This document shows, piece by piece, positions 1 through 8,486 of a stretch of DNA of 64,000 nucleotides (positions are counted from its first letter, which is position 1; each line of letters starts with the position of its first letter). Source of the DNA: Faucicola sp048551375 (GTDB lineage: Bacteria; Pseudomonadota; Gammaproteobacteria; Pseudomonadales; Moraxellaceae); NCBI RefSeq assembly GCF_048551375.1, contig NZ_JBLYZJ010000002.1, positions 124,001 to 188,000 on the forward strand. Direction: 5' to 3'. The position numbers and the translations under genes are program-made. The notes under the pieces were generated by a model. It saw only the letters and a list, made by a program, of their open reading frames with translations, had not been told where the DNA came from and made no database searches.

Positions 1-526
1 ATCCAAACAAAAAGCCGTGGGCGTGGTCGGTACATTAATGAGCAATATGGGCTTGCAACTGGCATTTGAGCGTGAGGGGATTGCCTTTGAACGTGCCAAA
101 GTCGGTGACCGCTATGTGATGCAAGGGCTTGAGAAAAATGGCTGGACTTTGGGTGGTGAATCTTCTGGGCATATTTTGACCCTTGATAAAGCCAGTACAG
201 GCGATGCGATTGTTGCAGGCTTGCAAGTGTTGGCAGTGATGGCGGAAACTGAGCAGCCTTTATCCGTGCTAATGCAAGGTTATAGCGTTTTGCCACAAAA
301 GCTCGTCAATGTGCGATTGGCACAAAAACAAGACCCTTATAATTTTCCTACCTTGGTTGAAGCCTTTGCCAAAGCGGAAGCACAGCTTGCAGGGCGTGGG
401 CGTTTGCTGATTCGTCAATCAGGGACAGAGCCATTGATTCGAGTGATGGTCGAAAGTGAAGACGAAATCGAGTGCGATGTACTTGCCAATGAATTGGCGG
501 ACTTGGTAAAACAAGAAATGGCTTGA
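1..526 (+). CDS. glmM: Phosphoglucosamine mutase, C-terminal part (5' end outside window)
   Basis: GlmM converts glucosamine-6-phosphate to glucosamine-1-phosphate in the cytoplasm, the step before UDP-GlcNAc synthesis for peptidoglycan and LPS. The reading frame is open from the first bases of the window, so only about the last 174 residues are seen. They contain the sugar-binding loop GESSGH and, near the end, the phosphate-binding loop RQSGTEPLIRVMVE typical of alpha-D-phosphohexomutases. The catalytic serine region lies upstream of the window. The assignment to GlmM rather than PgM/ManB rests on overall resemblance of this C-terminal part and is fairly secure. Confidence 0.93.
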   Translation, partial: SKQKAVGVVGTLMSNMGLQLAFEREGIAFERAKVGDRYVMQGLEKNGWTLGGESSGHILTLDKASTGDAIVAGLQVLAVMAETEQPLSVLMQGYSVLPQKLVNVRLAQKQDPYNFPTLVEAFAKAEAQLAGRGRLLIRQSGTEPLIRVMVESEDEIECDVLANELADLVKQEMA

Positions 527-547
527 TTTTAGGGCTTACTTGGGTGA

Positions 548-620
548 GTGAGTAGAAATTGGGGGTGTAACAATACGCCCCTAGCATATTGTGTTATTTG
601 CAATTTGAAAGACTATAATA
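548..620. repeat. Decayed Correia-like repeat
   Basis: The stretch carries the core hairpin remnant 'ggtgtaacaatacgcccct' and ends in 'caatttgaaagactata', which resembles the right end of the ~96-bp repeat seen at 13584-13677 and 45857-45952. The left end is poorly conserved. It directly abuts the next repeat. Confidence 0.45.
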
Positions 621-621
621 G

Positions 622-746
622 TAGGACTTACGCAAAAATGCCATTTGTAGGTTGGGTGGAAGAATGACACCCAACATAAACCATTCAAATTGTTGGGTAT
701 CGCAAGCTCTACCCAACCTACGATTTGGTTAAATGCGTAAGTCCTA
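622..746. mobile_element. MITE-like element, GTTGGGT core, TAGGACTTACGCAAA ends
   Basis: A 125-bp segment begins with TAGGACTTACGCAAA and ends with the near-perfect inverse TGCGTAAGTCCTA. The core is a large inverted repeat with 'gtaggttgggt' on the left and 'acccaacctac' on the right. It has no coding capacity. The ends match those of the 135-139-bp family at 12050, 20986, 38876, 47267 and 63032, but the core is different. No exact target duplication is visible. It lies between the convergent glmM and dapE genes. Confidence 0.75.
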
Positions 747-757
747 AAATATTAGTT

Positions 758-1975
758 TTAGGCTAACAATTCAACCAAAATCCCCTCATAAATCTGTGCC
801 AATTTACCCAAATCCGCCACTTCCACACGCTCATCAACTTGATGGATGGTCGCATTACGCACACCCAATTCCACCACTTCTGCCCCCATCGGTGCGATAA
901 ACCGCCCATCAGACGTACCGCCAGAGGTTGATAGTTCAGTTGTCACGCCCGTCACATTGTTAATGGCTGTTTGACACGCCCCAACCAATTTGCCTTGTGG
1001 GGTCAAAAATGGGTTGCCAGAGAGTTTCCATTCAATCTCATATTTCGCCTTACCGTCACCAAAATGCTTATCAAAAATCGCATGGGTTTTGGCTTTAAGT
1101 TCGGCTTCGGTGGTTTCGGTAGAAAAACGGAAATTAAACTCTGCGGTCAAGGTGGCAGGAATCACATTATTCGCCCCTGTACCTGCATTGATGTTAGAGA
1201 TTTGCATACTGGTGGCAGGGAAATAGTCGTTGCCATTGTCCCAAGTTTGCCCACAAAGCTCGGCAAAGGCAGGCATGGCGTAATGAATCGGATTGACCGC
1301 CAAATGCGGATAGGCAACGTGACCTTGCTTGCCAGTGACGGTGACAATGCCCCCCAATGAGCCACGGCGACCATTTTTGATGATATCGCCTAGCGTGTGC
1401 GTGCTTGATGGCTCACCGACCAAACAATAAGTGATGGGTTGCTGGCGAGCTTGCAGGGCTTCGACTACTTTAACTGTGCCATTGACTGAAGGGCCTTCCT
1501 CATCAGCGGTAATGAGTAGGGCAATCGAGCCTTGATGATTGGGGTGATTTTTGACAAAATTTTCTACCGCTACCACAAAGCAAGCAATCCCAGTTTTCAT
1601 ATCTGCCGAACCACGCCCATATAACATGCCATCTTTGATGGTCGGCTCAAACGGTGGGTACGTCCATTTATTGACATCGCCAGTCGGTACAACGTCAGTA
1701 TGCCCTGCAAAACATAAGACAGGTGTTTCTGTGTTGTCGCTTTGTTGGCGATTGCCTTTTTTGATAGCCCATAAATTTTTGACTTCAGCATTACGTCCTG
1801 TTGCCCCTTTTTCACCAAAGTACATAAATTCACAGTCAAAGCCAATTTTTTCCAAGCGTTTGGCTAAAATATTTTGACATTCGGCATCGTAAGGGGTGAC
1901 GGAAGGTTCTCGCATTAGCTCAAGGCTAAGGTCAAGGGCGGATTGTTGGTAATGGTCGTTGGTCAAGTTTTGCAT
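758..1975 (-). CDS. dapE: Succinyl-diaminopimelate desuccinylase
   Basis: DapE is a di-zinc M20 peptidase-family enzyme that removes succinate from N-succinyl-LL-diaminopimelate in the lysine/meso-DAP pathway. Metal-binding motifs are visible: AGHTDVVP, GRGSADMKTG and TADEEGPS (His and Asp about residues 92-125, Glu-Glu about 160), with the dimerisation domain in the middle. The late STSGGTSDGRF motif is diagnostic for DapE. I start at the ATG at 1975 rather than the upstream in-frame TTG at 1987, giving 405 residues. That is slightly longer than the usual ~375-380, mainly because of a loop around residues 55-85. It stands alone, convergent with glmM. Confidence 0.95.
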   Translation of the reverse strand: MQNLTNDHYQQSALDLSLELMREPSVTPYDAECQNILAKRLEKIGFDCEFMYFGEKGATGRNAEVKNLWAIKKGNRQQSDNTETPVLCFAGHTDVVPTGDVNKWTYPPFEPTIKDGMLYGRGSADMKTGIACFVVAVENFVKNHPNHQGSIALLITADEEGPSVNGTVKVVEALQARQQPITYCLVGEPSSTHTLGDIIKNGRRGSLGGIVTVTGKQGHVAYPHLAVNPIHYAMPAFAELCGQTWDNGNDYFPATSMQISNINAGTGANNVIPATLTAEFNFRFSTETTEAELKAKTHAIFDKHFGDGKAKYEIEWKLSGNPFLTPQGKLVGACQTAINNVTGVTTELSTSGGTSDGRFIAPMGAEVVELGVRNATIHQVDERVEVADLGKLAQIYEGILVELLA

Positions 1976-2108
1976 GGTTTTACTCAAAAATAAGATGAAA
2001 AAGAGGGGTTGTGAAAATTTGGGTGAAATTGTAACATTGAAAATGGGTTTTTGATATTCATTGCCCCTATTATTTGCAAGGCTTATTCACAAATTTGGAA
2101 TTTTATGA

Positions 2109-3032
2109 ATGTTTAACCGATGGCTTAACGATATTTCCCAACCTTGGTATGCTAATTTATCCTATCTTGCCCAATTAAAAAAACAGCTACAACAACAGCT
2201 ACAGTACCAGCTCGACCAAATAAATAATGCTGATAATTTAGCCGAGCCAGTGATTGCCCTTGCTCTTAATCAAGCGGTACAGCAATTGCAAGCGATGCCA
2301 ACCTCGAATTTAGCCAATGGCAATCTTTTGCAAAATTACCAAAAAATGCCTATTAAGTTTGTATCGCAACAAGCGTTACCTGCCAACACCGCTTATGAAA
2401 CCTTTATCGCCGAAACAGGGCAAGTTCCCACTCGCAATAATTTACACGACTGGCTAGGGGGATTGATTTGGCTGAGTTTTCCCAAAACCAAAGCCGTGTT
2501 TAATCAGCTTCATCAGCAAGATATTTTGGAAAATGGCGTGACTGCCAAACGCACCGCCATCCGCAATGTATTGACATTATTTGATGAAAATGGCGGTGTG
2601 GTGGTCAGCAGTGATAGGCGTGTGTTGACTGCTTTACAACAGTTTGATTGGCAAACCGCCCTTTGGCAATATCGGCAAAGTTGGCTTGGTACAAGTGATA
2701 TAAGGCAACAAACGACCTTTTTTCCCATCGGTCATGCGTTGTTGGAAAAGTTGATTGAGCCACGTTTGCCGATTTGCAGTCATACGTTATTGATTGAAGT
2801 GACTGATGAGTTTTTTGGTCAAACCTTGCCGTGCCAACGCCAACAACTCGATGATTTTTTAACGGACTATTTTTTCCATAAAACTAGCCAATTGACCTCA
2901 AAAAGTTTTCAACCCTTACCAGTGTTGGGGATTCCCAATTTTTGCCCCAATCAATCGGCAGATTTTTACCAAAATACGCAAGTATTCCGTGAGCGTCAAC
3001 AACGTGAGCCTGTAACGATTTGGCAATTTTAA
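2109..3032 (+). CDS. DUF3025 family protein
   Basis: A 307-residue protein with the signature of DUF3025: around residues 115-130 an NLHDWLGGLIWLSFPKTK segment, then a conserved TLFDENG block about residues 155-162. It has no signal peptide or membrane segment, so it is probably cytoplasmic. The N-terminal 40 residues are very Gln-rich. Function is unknown in the family; no catalytic motif can be assigned with confidence. It is divergent from dapE and followed 93 bp later by a small gene on the same strand. Confidence 0.8.
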   Translation: MFNRWLNDISQPWYANLSYLAQLKKQLQQQLQYQLDQINNADNLAEPVIALALNQAVQQLQAMPTSNLANGNLLQNYQKMPIKFVSQQALPANTAYETFIAETGQVPTRNNLHDWLGGLIWLSFPKTKAVFNQLHQQDILENGVTAKRTAIRNVLTLFDENGGVVVSSDRRVLTALQQFDWQTALWQYRQSWLGTSDIRQQTTFFPIGHALLEKLIEPRLPICSHTLLIEVTDEFFGQTLPCQRQQLDDFLTDYFFHKTSQLTSKSFQPLPVLGIPNFCPNQSADFYQNTQVFRERQQREPVTIWQF

Positions 3033-3125
3033 CATGATCGATAAGCCATGCAGAGGCGTATTGATATTTGGGCGTAAATCCGTTAGCATGAGCATGATGA
3101 TAATTAAATCTTAAAGGAGTCGCCC

Positions 3126-3407
3126 ATGACAACCAAAGTGGTAAAAATTGATAATGCCGTGCGTATGGTGACAGGTAAACTTGCCCCTTACCTTGATGTG
3201 GACTGGACGGCTTATAGCTTTGATGAGTTAAAAACCTTGTTGGTGCATGTCATTCGCTTTGAAATTGAGCATAACTACCGCCGTCATAAAGACTATAAAG
3301 ATAAAGTCGGTGCGAATATCGAGGTGATTAATAGCGGACATACTTTGCGTGTGGTCAGCGTGGGTGATGAATTATTGGTCGTTCAAGATGGTGAATTTAC
3401 CAAATAA
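3126..3407 (+). CDS. Small conserved-type hypothetical protein (93 aa)
   Basis: I do not recognise this 93-residue protein. It is preceded by a strong ribosome-binding site (AAAGGAG, 8 bases before the ATG) and followed by a clear terminator, which supports a real gene. The sequence is charged and soluble, with a helical middle (FDELKTLLVHVIRFEIEHNYRRH) and a beta-rich C-terminal half (HTLRVVSVGDELLVVQDGE). There is no signal peptide or cysteine. It could be co-transcribed with the preceding DUF3025 gene. Confidence 0.7.
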   Translation: MTTKVVKIDNAVRMVTGKLAPYLDVDWTAYSFDELKTLLVHVIRFEIEHNYRRHKDYKDKVGANIEVINSGHTLRVVSVGDELLVVQDGEFTK

Positions 3408-3431
3408 TCATTCGATTGCTTTATTTTTATC

Positions 3432-3464
3432 AGCCAAAATCGTTAACGGTTTTGGCTTTTTTTT
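3432..3464 (+). terminator. Rho-independent terminator
   Basis: An AGCCAAAA stem with the complementary TTTTGGCT arm and a palindromic CGTTAACG loop region is followed by a run of eight T. It sits 25 bp after the small gene ending at 3407. Confidence 0.9.
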
Positions 3465-3511
3465 GCCAAAATTGCACCTTTATCCTGTATAATAAAGGGT
3501 TTTTAAATAAA

Positions 3512-3641
3512 TACCAAACTCTAAAATTAAACTCGTAGGTGAGAAGCACTGCTTCGCAAGGCTTACGCCCTGTTTGAAATTTTAAACATTGGGCTTATGC
3601 AATAAGCCCCTACAATGCAATATTAATTGGGATTGGTATAA
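3512..3641. repeat. Composite inverted repeat upstream of mnmG
   Basis: The segment begins 'ataccaaactctaaaattaa' and ends with the imperfect inverse 'ttaattgggattggtata'. Inside are two imperfect hairpins ('gcttacgccctg' and 'gggcttatgcaataagcccc') of the kind scattered over the window. It is probably a short non-autonomous repeat element and lies only ~40 bp before the mnmG start. Confidence 0.5.
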
Positions 3642-3682
3642 GATTGACGCAAATTAAGCGGTTTTGTACGGTGGGAAAAGGC

Positions 3683-5563
3683 ATGAAATATCCAAAAATC
3701 TATGACGTGGTGGTGATTGGTGGCGGTCACGCAGGCACAGAGGCGGCACTGGCTGCAGCTCGCATGGGGCAATCAACGCTTTTGCTGACCCATAATATCG
3801 AAACTTTGGGGCAAATGTCATGTAACCCTGCGATTGGTGGGATTGGCAAGTCGCATCTCGTGCGTGAAGTTGATGCGTTAGGCGGTGCAATGGCGTTGGC
3901 AACCGACCATGCAGGGATTCAATTTCGAGTGTTAAATAGCCGAAAAGGGGCGGCAGTGCGTGCGACTAGAGCCCAAGCTGACCGTATTTTATACAAAGCC
4001 CATATTCGCTATGCGTTAGAGAATCAGCCAAACTTGGATATTTTTCAACAAGCCGCCGATGATATTTTGGTCGAAAATGGCAAAGCGGTAGCAGTCGTGA
4101 CCCAAGCAGGGATTGAGTTTAGCTCTGGGGCAGTGGTGCTAACGTCTGGCACGTTTTTGGGTGGTACGATTCATATTGGGCTAGAACAGCACAAAGGTGG
4201 ACGAGCAGGCGACCCACCGTCCATTCGCCTTGCCGAACGCTTACGAGAGCTAAAACTACCAGTCGGACGGCTCAAAACAGGCACACCACCTCGCATTGAT
4301 GCTCGCACCGTGGATTTTAGCGTGATGACCGTGCAGGCAGGTGACACGCCGTTGCCTGTGATGTCGTATATGGGTGATGTGTCGATGCACCCTCACCAAG
4401 TTAATTGCTATATCACCCACACCAATAAACGCACCCATGACATTATCCGCAGTGGGCTTGACCGCTCGCCCATGTATTCTGGCGTGATTGAGGGTGTAGG
4501 CCCGAGGTATTGTCCTTCAATTGAGGATAAAATTCACCGTTTTGCGGATAAAGACAGCCATCAGATTTTTATTGAGCCAGAGGGCTTGACTACGCATGAA
4601 CTTTATCCAAATGGCATTTCAACCAGTTTGCCGTTTGACATTCAACTGCAATTAGTCCGCTCGATGAAAGGGCTAGAAAACGCCCATATTCTTCGCCCCG
4701 GATATGCGATTGAATACGATTATTTTGACCCACAAAACTTGAAGCCAAGCCTTGAAACCAAATCCATTGACAATCTGTATTTTGCAGGTCAAATCAACGG
4801 TACGACAGGCTATGAAGAGGCGGCAGCTCAAGGGCTATTGGCAGGACTCAATGCAGGGCTACGCACGCAGGGTAAAGAGCCGTGGACACCTCGCCGTGAC
4901 GAGGCGTATATGGGCGTGTTGGTCGATGACTTGATTACCAACGGTACGAATGAGCCGTATCGGATGTTTACCAGTCGTGCTGAATATCGCCTCATGCTAC
5001 GAGAAGACAACGCCGACCAACGTCTGACTGAAATGGGGCGAAAATTGGGGCTGGTCGATGATGCACGTTGGCAAGCCTATAGTGATAAAATGACTGCCAT
5101 CGAAACCGAAACCACACGGCTAAAATCGCTATGGGCAAGCCCCAATAATGCGTTGGGCAAATCCTTTATTGATAACAACCCAGACGAAGTGCTGACCAAA
5201 GAAGTCAATACTTTAGATTTGCTAAAACGTCCAAATATCAGCTTTGGTGATATCGCCAAAATCACCGAATCGCCTGTCAGCGAGCAAGTGGGCGAGCAAA
5301 TCGAAATTGGGGTGAAATACGCAGGCTATATCGACCGCCAAGCGGTGGAAATTGGGCAAATGCAAAAACTGGAAAACACCCAAATCCCCGAAGATTTTGA
5401 TTATCAAAGTATTTCGGGTTTGTCCAATGAAATCGTACAAAAGCTAGAAAAAGTACGCCCGATTACGCTTGCCCAAGCAGGGCGGATTAGTGGCGTGACC
5501 CCTGCTGCCGTGCAGTTAGTAGCGATGATGATTAAAAAAAGTAAAAAACTTAAAGCCGTATAA
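3683..5563 (+). CDS. mnmG: tRNA uridine-5-carboxymethylaminomethyl modification enzyme MnmG
   Basis: MnmG (GidA) is an FAD enzyme that, with MnmE, adds the carboxymethylaminomethyl group to position 5 of wobble uridine-34 in certain tRNAs. The FAD-binding motif GGGHAGTEAA lies at residues 13-22, followed by the family motifs MSCNPAIGGIGKSHLVRE and GRLKTGTPPR. The C-terminal helical MnmE-binding domain runs to the end. I chose the ATG at 3683 (626 residues, normal length), preceded by GGGAAAAGG, rather than an in-frame TTG 39 bp upstream. MnmA, which thiolates the same uridine, is encoded at 60042-61193. Confidence 0.97.
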   Translation: MKYPKIYDVVVIGGGHAGTEAALAAARMGQSTLLLTHNIETLGQMSCNPAIGGIGKSHLVREVDALGGAMALATDHAGIQFRVLNSRKGAAVRATRAQADRILYKAHIRYALENQPNLDIFQQAADDILVENGKAVAVVTQAGIEFSSGAVVLTSGTFLGGTIHIGLEQHKGGRAGDPPSIRLAERLRELKLPVGRLKTGTPPRIDARTVDFSVMTVQAGDTPLPVMSYMGDVSMHPHQVNCYITHTNKRTHDIIRSGLDRSPMYSGVIEGVGPRYCPSIEDKIHRFADKDSHQIFIEPEGLTTHELYPNGISTSLPFDIQLQLVRSMKGLENAHILRPGYAIEYDYFDPQNLKPSLETKSIDNLYFAGQINGTTGYEEAAAQGLLAGLNAGLRTQGKEPWTPRRDEAYMGVLVDDLITNGTNEPYRMFTSRAEYRLMLREDNADQRLTEMGRKLGLVDDARWQAYSDKMTAIETETTRLKSLWASPNNALGKSFIDNNPDEVLTKEVNTLDLLKRPNISFGDIAKITESPVSEQVGEQIEIGVKYAGYIDRQAVEIGQMQKLENTQIPEDFDYQSISGLSNEIVQKLEKVRPITLAQAGRISGVTPAAVQLVAMMIKKSKKLKAV

Positions 5564-5565
5564 GA

Positions 5566-6522
5566 ATGCTATCCGCATTATTATTCGCCCTCCAAATCAC
5601 CCTACCCAATATCCTACTAATGGCATTGGGTTTTATCATGCAACGCAAACAAGCCGTCAACCAAAACTTTGTCGAAACCGCCTCGGATATGGTATTTTCG
5701 TATTGTTTGCCGTGTTTGCTGTTTTTTAGCATTCTCAAAAGCGATATCCATATTAGCCAACAATTGACCCTGTTAAGTGCAGGATTGACCGTCACCATGA
5801 GTTTATTTGTGCTTGGTGAGTTGTATGCGTATTTTTTTGTCGCTGATAAAGCCGATAAAGGTGTATTTGTACAGGGCGTATTTCGCAGTAACATGGCGAT
5901 TATGGGGCTTGCCACCGTGGGCAATGCGTATGGCGAACAGGGCTTGAGCATTGGGGCGGTGTATATGGGGCTGATTACCATTTTGTATAATGTACTTGCC
6001 GTGATTACTTTGAGCCGTAGTGATACCGCACCCAAAACCATTGGTAAAAAATTTATTGATGTCGCCAAAAAAATTGTCACCAATCCGCTGATTATTGCCC
6101 TTATTTCGGCATTTATTTATAAATTCAGTGGCTTGCCGATGTTGCCAAAATTTATCGTCAAAACAGGAGAATTGCTATCGGCAGTGGCGTTGCCGTTGGC
6201 GTTGATTTGTGCAGGGGCAACCCTTGATATCAAGTCGATGTTTCAGATGTCTGGGGTATCCATGCAAGCAAGTATGGCACGCATTGTCGTTGCTCCATTG
6301 ATGGCGGTGGGTGTGGGACTGGCGTTTGGGTTGACAGCTGTACAAATGGGCGTGATGTTTTTGATGGTAGCATCGCCTGTGGCGGCGGCTAGTTATGTGA
6401 TGGCTCGTAGTATGGGGGCAAACGATGTGTTGGCTGCCAATATTTTGGGCTTTACCACCATTTTTTCGATGGTAAGCCTAGCCGTTGGGATGGCGGTTTT
6501 GCGTACACTTGGGTGGGCGTGA
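5566..6522 (+). CDS. AEC family transporter (auxin efflux carrier-like)
   Basis: A 318-residue inner-membrane protein of almost continuous hydrophobic helices (about 10 predicted by eye), matching the bacterial AEC/Mem_trans family, many members of which move malate, malonate or other small organic anions. The N-terminal part (LPNILLMALGFIMQRKQ) and the C-terminal inverted-repeat half (LMVASPVAAASYVMARSMGAN) are typical. The start codon is only 2 bp after the mnmG stop, so the two are probably co-transcribed. Substrate cannot be deduced. The gene ends 2 bp from the stop of the convergent lnb-like gene, with no terminator between. Confidence 0.88.
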   Translation: MLSALLFALQITLPNILLMALGFIMQRKQAVNQNFVETASDMVFSYCLPCLLFFSILKSDIHISQQLTLLSAGLTVTMSLFVLGELYAYFFVADKADKGVFVQGVFRSNMAIMGLATVGNAYGEQGLSIGAVYMGLITILYNVLAVITLSRSDTAPKTIGKKFIDVAKKIVTNPLIIALISAFIYKFSGLPMLPKFIVKTGELLSAVALPLALICAGATLDIKSMFQMSGVSMQASMARIVVAPLMAVGVGLAFGLTAVQMGVMFLMVASPVAAASYVMARSMGANDVLAANILGFTTIFSMVSLAVGMAVLRTLGWA

Positions 6523-6524
6523 TG

Positions 6525-8441
6525 TTATTCAAAATAGTGCAACCATTTAACCGCCACAGTATCCACATTATCATTCATCTTATCTTTCGGTAGCCATTCA
6601 CGGCTAGCGGTCACTCGCACCGCATTGTCTTTAGTCACATCAAACTGCGTTCCCAATGATAATTTGGGTTGCCAATAGCGTTCACTATCGCTATCGCCAC
6701 TCACCCAATACGGCAAACTTAACTCAAGCAAACCACGCCAGTTTTGCCCAAATTGTTGAATACAGCCGACATTTGCTCCAATGCCTGTGCGATAGCCATG
6801 ATACAAGCCTTTGCCAACTTGGGCGGACACTGCTCCCAACCCATAGCAAAGATTGGGCGGTAAATCCCCTTGGCTTATTGGCTGACCATAACCCAATGCC
6901 CTACCATATTCCAGCTTGACATTACCCACCAGATGTTCATTATCCGCCTGTTGGCGTAGTCCGTCTTGTACTTGCTCTAAGCCCACTTTCACCCCCCATG
7001 AGGTTTTACTTTTATCCCCTTTGGCGGTGTTGATGGGCGATAGCAAACGCACATCTAGCAATGTGGCATAGTCCAACTTCAGTTTATCTGTATTGGCATC
7101 ATCTGTCGCTCGCACACCCATTGCCAATGCAGTCACCTGTGAGCCAAACGGATAGCCAGTGGGACGGTCGAGGGCATCGTGATACACCATGCGATAGCCA
7201 AGGCTTAGGGCATTTTTGCTATTTTTGTCATCATTTGTGGATGCAGGATGGGCTTCGGTGCGATGATAGCCGAGGTCAATACGGCTGAGTTTTGGCGACA
7301 ATAATGGATTGGTTTGGTTAAGAATAGAGGTTTTGATAAATTGAGGAAATTGTTGCTGATTACGATGGGCTTGCTGTGTGGTGATAGCGGAGGGTGTAAA
7401 TAGGGTATTTTTCACCAAATCCGCTTGTTGTAAGGCACGCATGATTTGGGCAGGCGAGGTCATGGGGGTATGACTTTTTAGCAAGTTTTTATGCGGTAAT
7501 AAGGTGTTAAGTAGCTCTAAAATTTCAGACGCACAGTTATCACTTAATAGATAATATGGCAAAATTTGGTCTTTAATTTCATATACTTGGCGAGCCAGTT
7601 GTTGATGTTGTTCGGCAGTTAAGTTCAGCGAATATTGCCAAATATCTCGCCCTTCTTTATCAAGATAAGAGATAATGCCTGTTTCATAGTCATTGATAGT
7701 AAATTCGCCTGCATTACCGCCAATGCTGGATTTGTAGGCAAATTTGGCAAAACTTTCCCCTTCGGTGGTTTTGGGCGTGTAATTCAGGTAATAGTGGGTG
7801 GGCGATGGGTTGTCAAATCGTAAAAAACTATGAGCAAATGCCGAAGGTGGATTATTGAGATATTCACTGGCAAAAATGACCGAACTGGCTTGAGGATTAA
7901 TTTTGGCAAACCAAGCATCAAAATCGCTACAGTTGACGGTAGGTATGTCATTGTCGCTCAAGCTCAATTGTTGTTTGAGCCAATGTGTGCGAGCAGGAAA
8001 GCGACATTGCACGGAGTTTTGTTGATTCTGATGGGGGTTAAATAGGGCAGTGAGCATGGCGTGCAGTTCAGCACTTGGGTCGCCTGCCCCTTGTGGGCTA
8101 ACAAAAAACTTGTCTTGATTAGTTTTGGAGTTAAATTCATTGACAACACGGCTTTGCCCTTTGGCTTTACCTTCAGTCGGATAATACAATAAGCCTAGCC
8201 AAGTGGGGTGCGTTGCCAAGTTTTTTTGTTTCGCTACAGATAAAGCCGTTTGTAGATGATTCGCCTGTGGCAGATTCACAATTTCTTGGGGTTCATTGGG
8301 GGTGGTATTTTGTTTATCATTTGCTTGAGATAGTGAAGCAAGCATCATCAATCCAGCAAAGCTGAAGCCCAATTTTATTCCATGACTAAGTTTAGTGTGA
8401 AAGAGAGATTGATTAACGGATGAATGAATGGTTGTTTTCAT
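6525..8441 (-). CDS. DUF4105 / Lnb N-terminal periplasmic domain protein
   Basis: This ~638-residue exported protein has a signal peptide (hydrophobic GFSFAGLMMLASLSQA). A DUF4105 (Lnb_N_periplasmic) domain of roughly 250 residues follows, with the conserved segments AFAHSFLRFD, YKSSIGGNAGEF and YYLLSDNCASEILELL. Related Lnb proteins N-acylate lipoproteins; the His and Cys in these motifs are candidate catalytic residues (inference). The C-terminal ~270 residues look beta-rich with alternating aromatic/Gly patterns and end in ...VKWLHYFE, suggesting an outer-membrane barrel. I start at the ATG at 8441 just before the signal peptide; an upstream ATG at 8486 immediately follows the ppaC stop and would allow coupled translation. 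Confidence 0.82.
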   Translation of the reverse strand: MKTTIHSSVNQSLFHTKLSHGIKLGFSFAGLMMLASLSQANDKQNTTPNEPQEIVNLPQANHLQTALSVAKQKNLATHPTWLGLLYYPTEGKAKGQSRVVNEFNSKTNQDKFFVSPQGAGDPSAELHAMLTALFNPHQNQQNSVQCRFPARTHWLKQQLSLSDNDIPTVNCSDFDAWFAKINPQASSVIFASEYLNNPPSAFAHSFLRFDNPSPTHYYLNYTPKTTEGESFAKFAYKSSIGGNAGEFTINDYETGIISYLDKEGRDIWQYSLNLTAEQHQQLARQVYEIKDQILPYYLLSDNCASEILELLNTLLPHKNLLKSHTPMTSPAQIMRALQQADLVKNTLFTPSAITTQQAHRNQQQFPQFIKTSILNQTNPLLSPKLSRIDLGYHRTEAHPASTNDDKNSKNALSLGYRMVYHDALDRPTGYPFGSQVTALAMGVRATDDANTDKLKLDYATLLDVRLLSPINTAKGDKSKTSWGVKVGLEQVQDGLRQQADNEHLVGNVKLEYGRALGYGQPISQGDLPPNLCYGLGAVSAQVGKGLYHGYRTGIGANVGCIQQFGQNWRGLLELSLPYWVSGDSDSERYWQPKLSLGTQFDVTKDNAVRVTASREWLPKDKMNDNVDTVAVKWLHYFE

Positions 8442-8486
8442 AATCTGCTCATGGCTGAAAGTTTGTCGTTTCATTATAGGCATCAT

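Noticed and set aside
3644..3682. N-terminal extension of MnmG from a TTG
   Set aside because: Family members start at the MKYPKIYD-like position, and a good ribosome-binding site precedes the ATG at 3683.
5550..6083. 177-codon open frame antisense to the AEC transporter
   Set aside because: Shadow of the membrane protein gene; composition is the reverse of hydrophobic codons, and the frame also overlaps the mnmG end.
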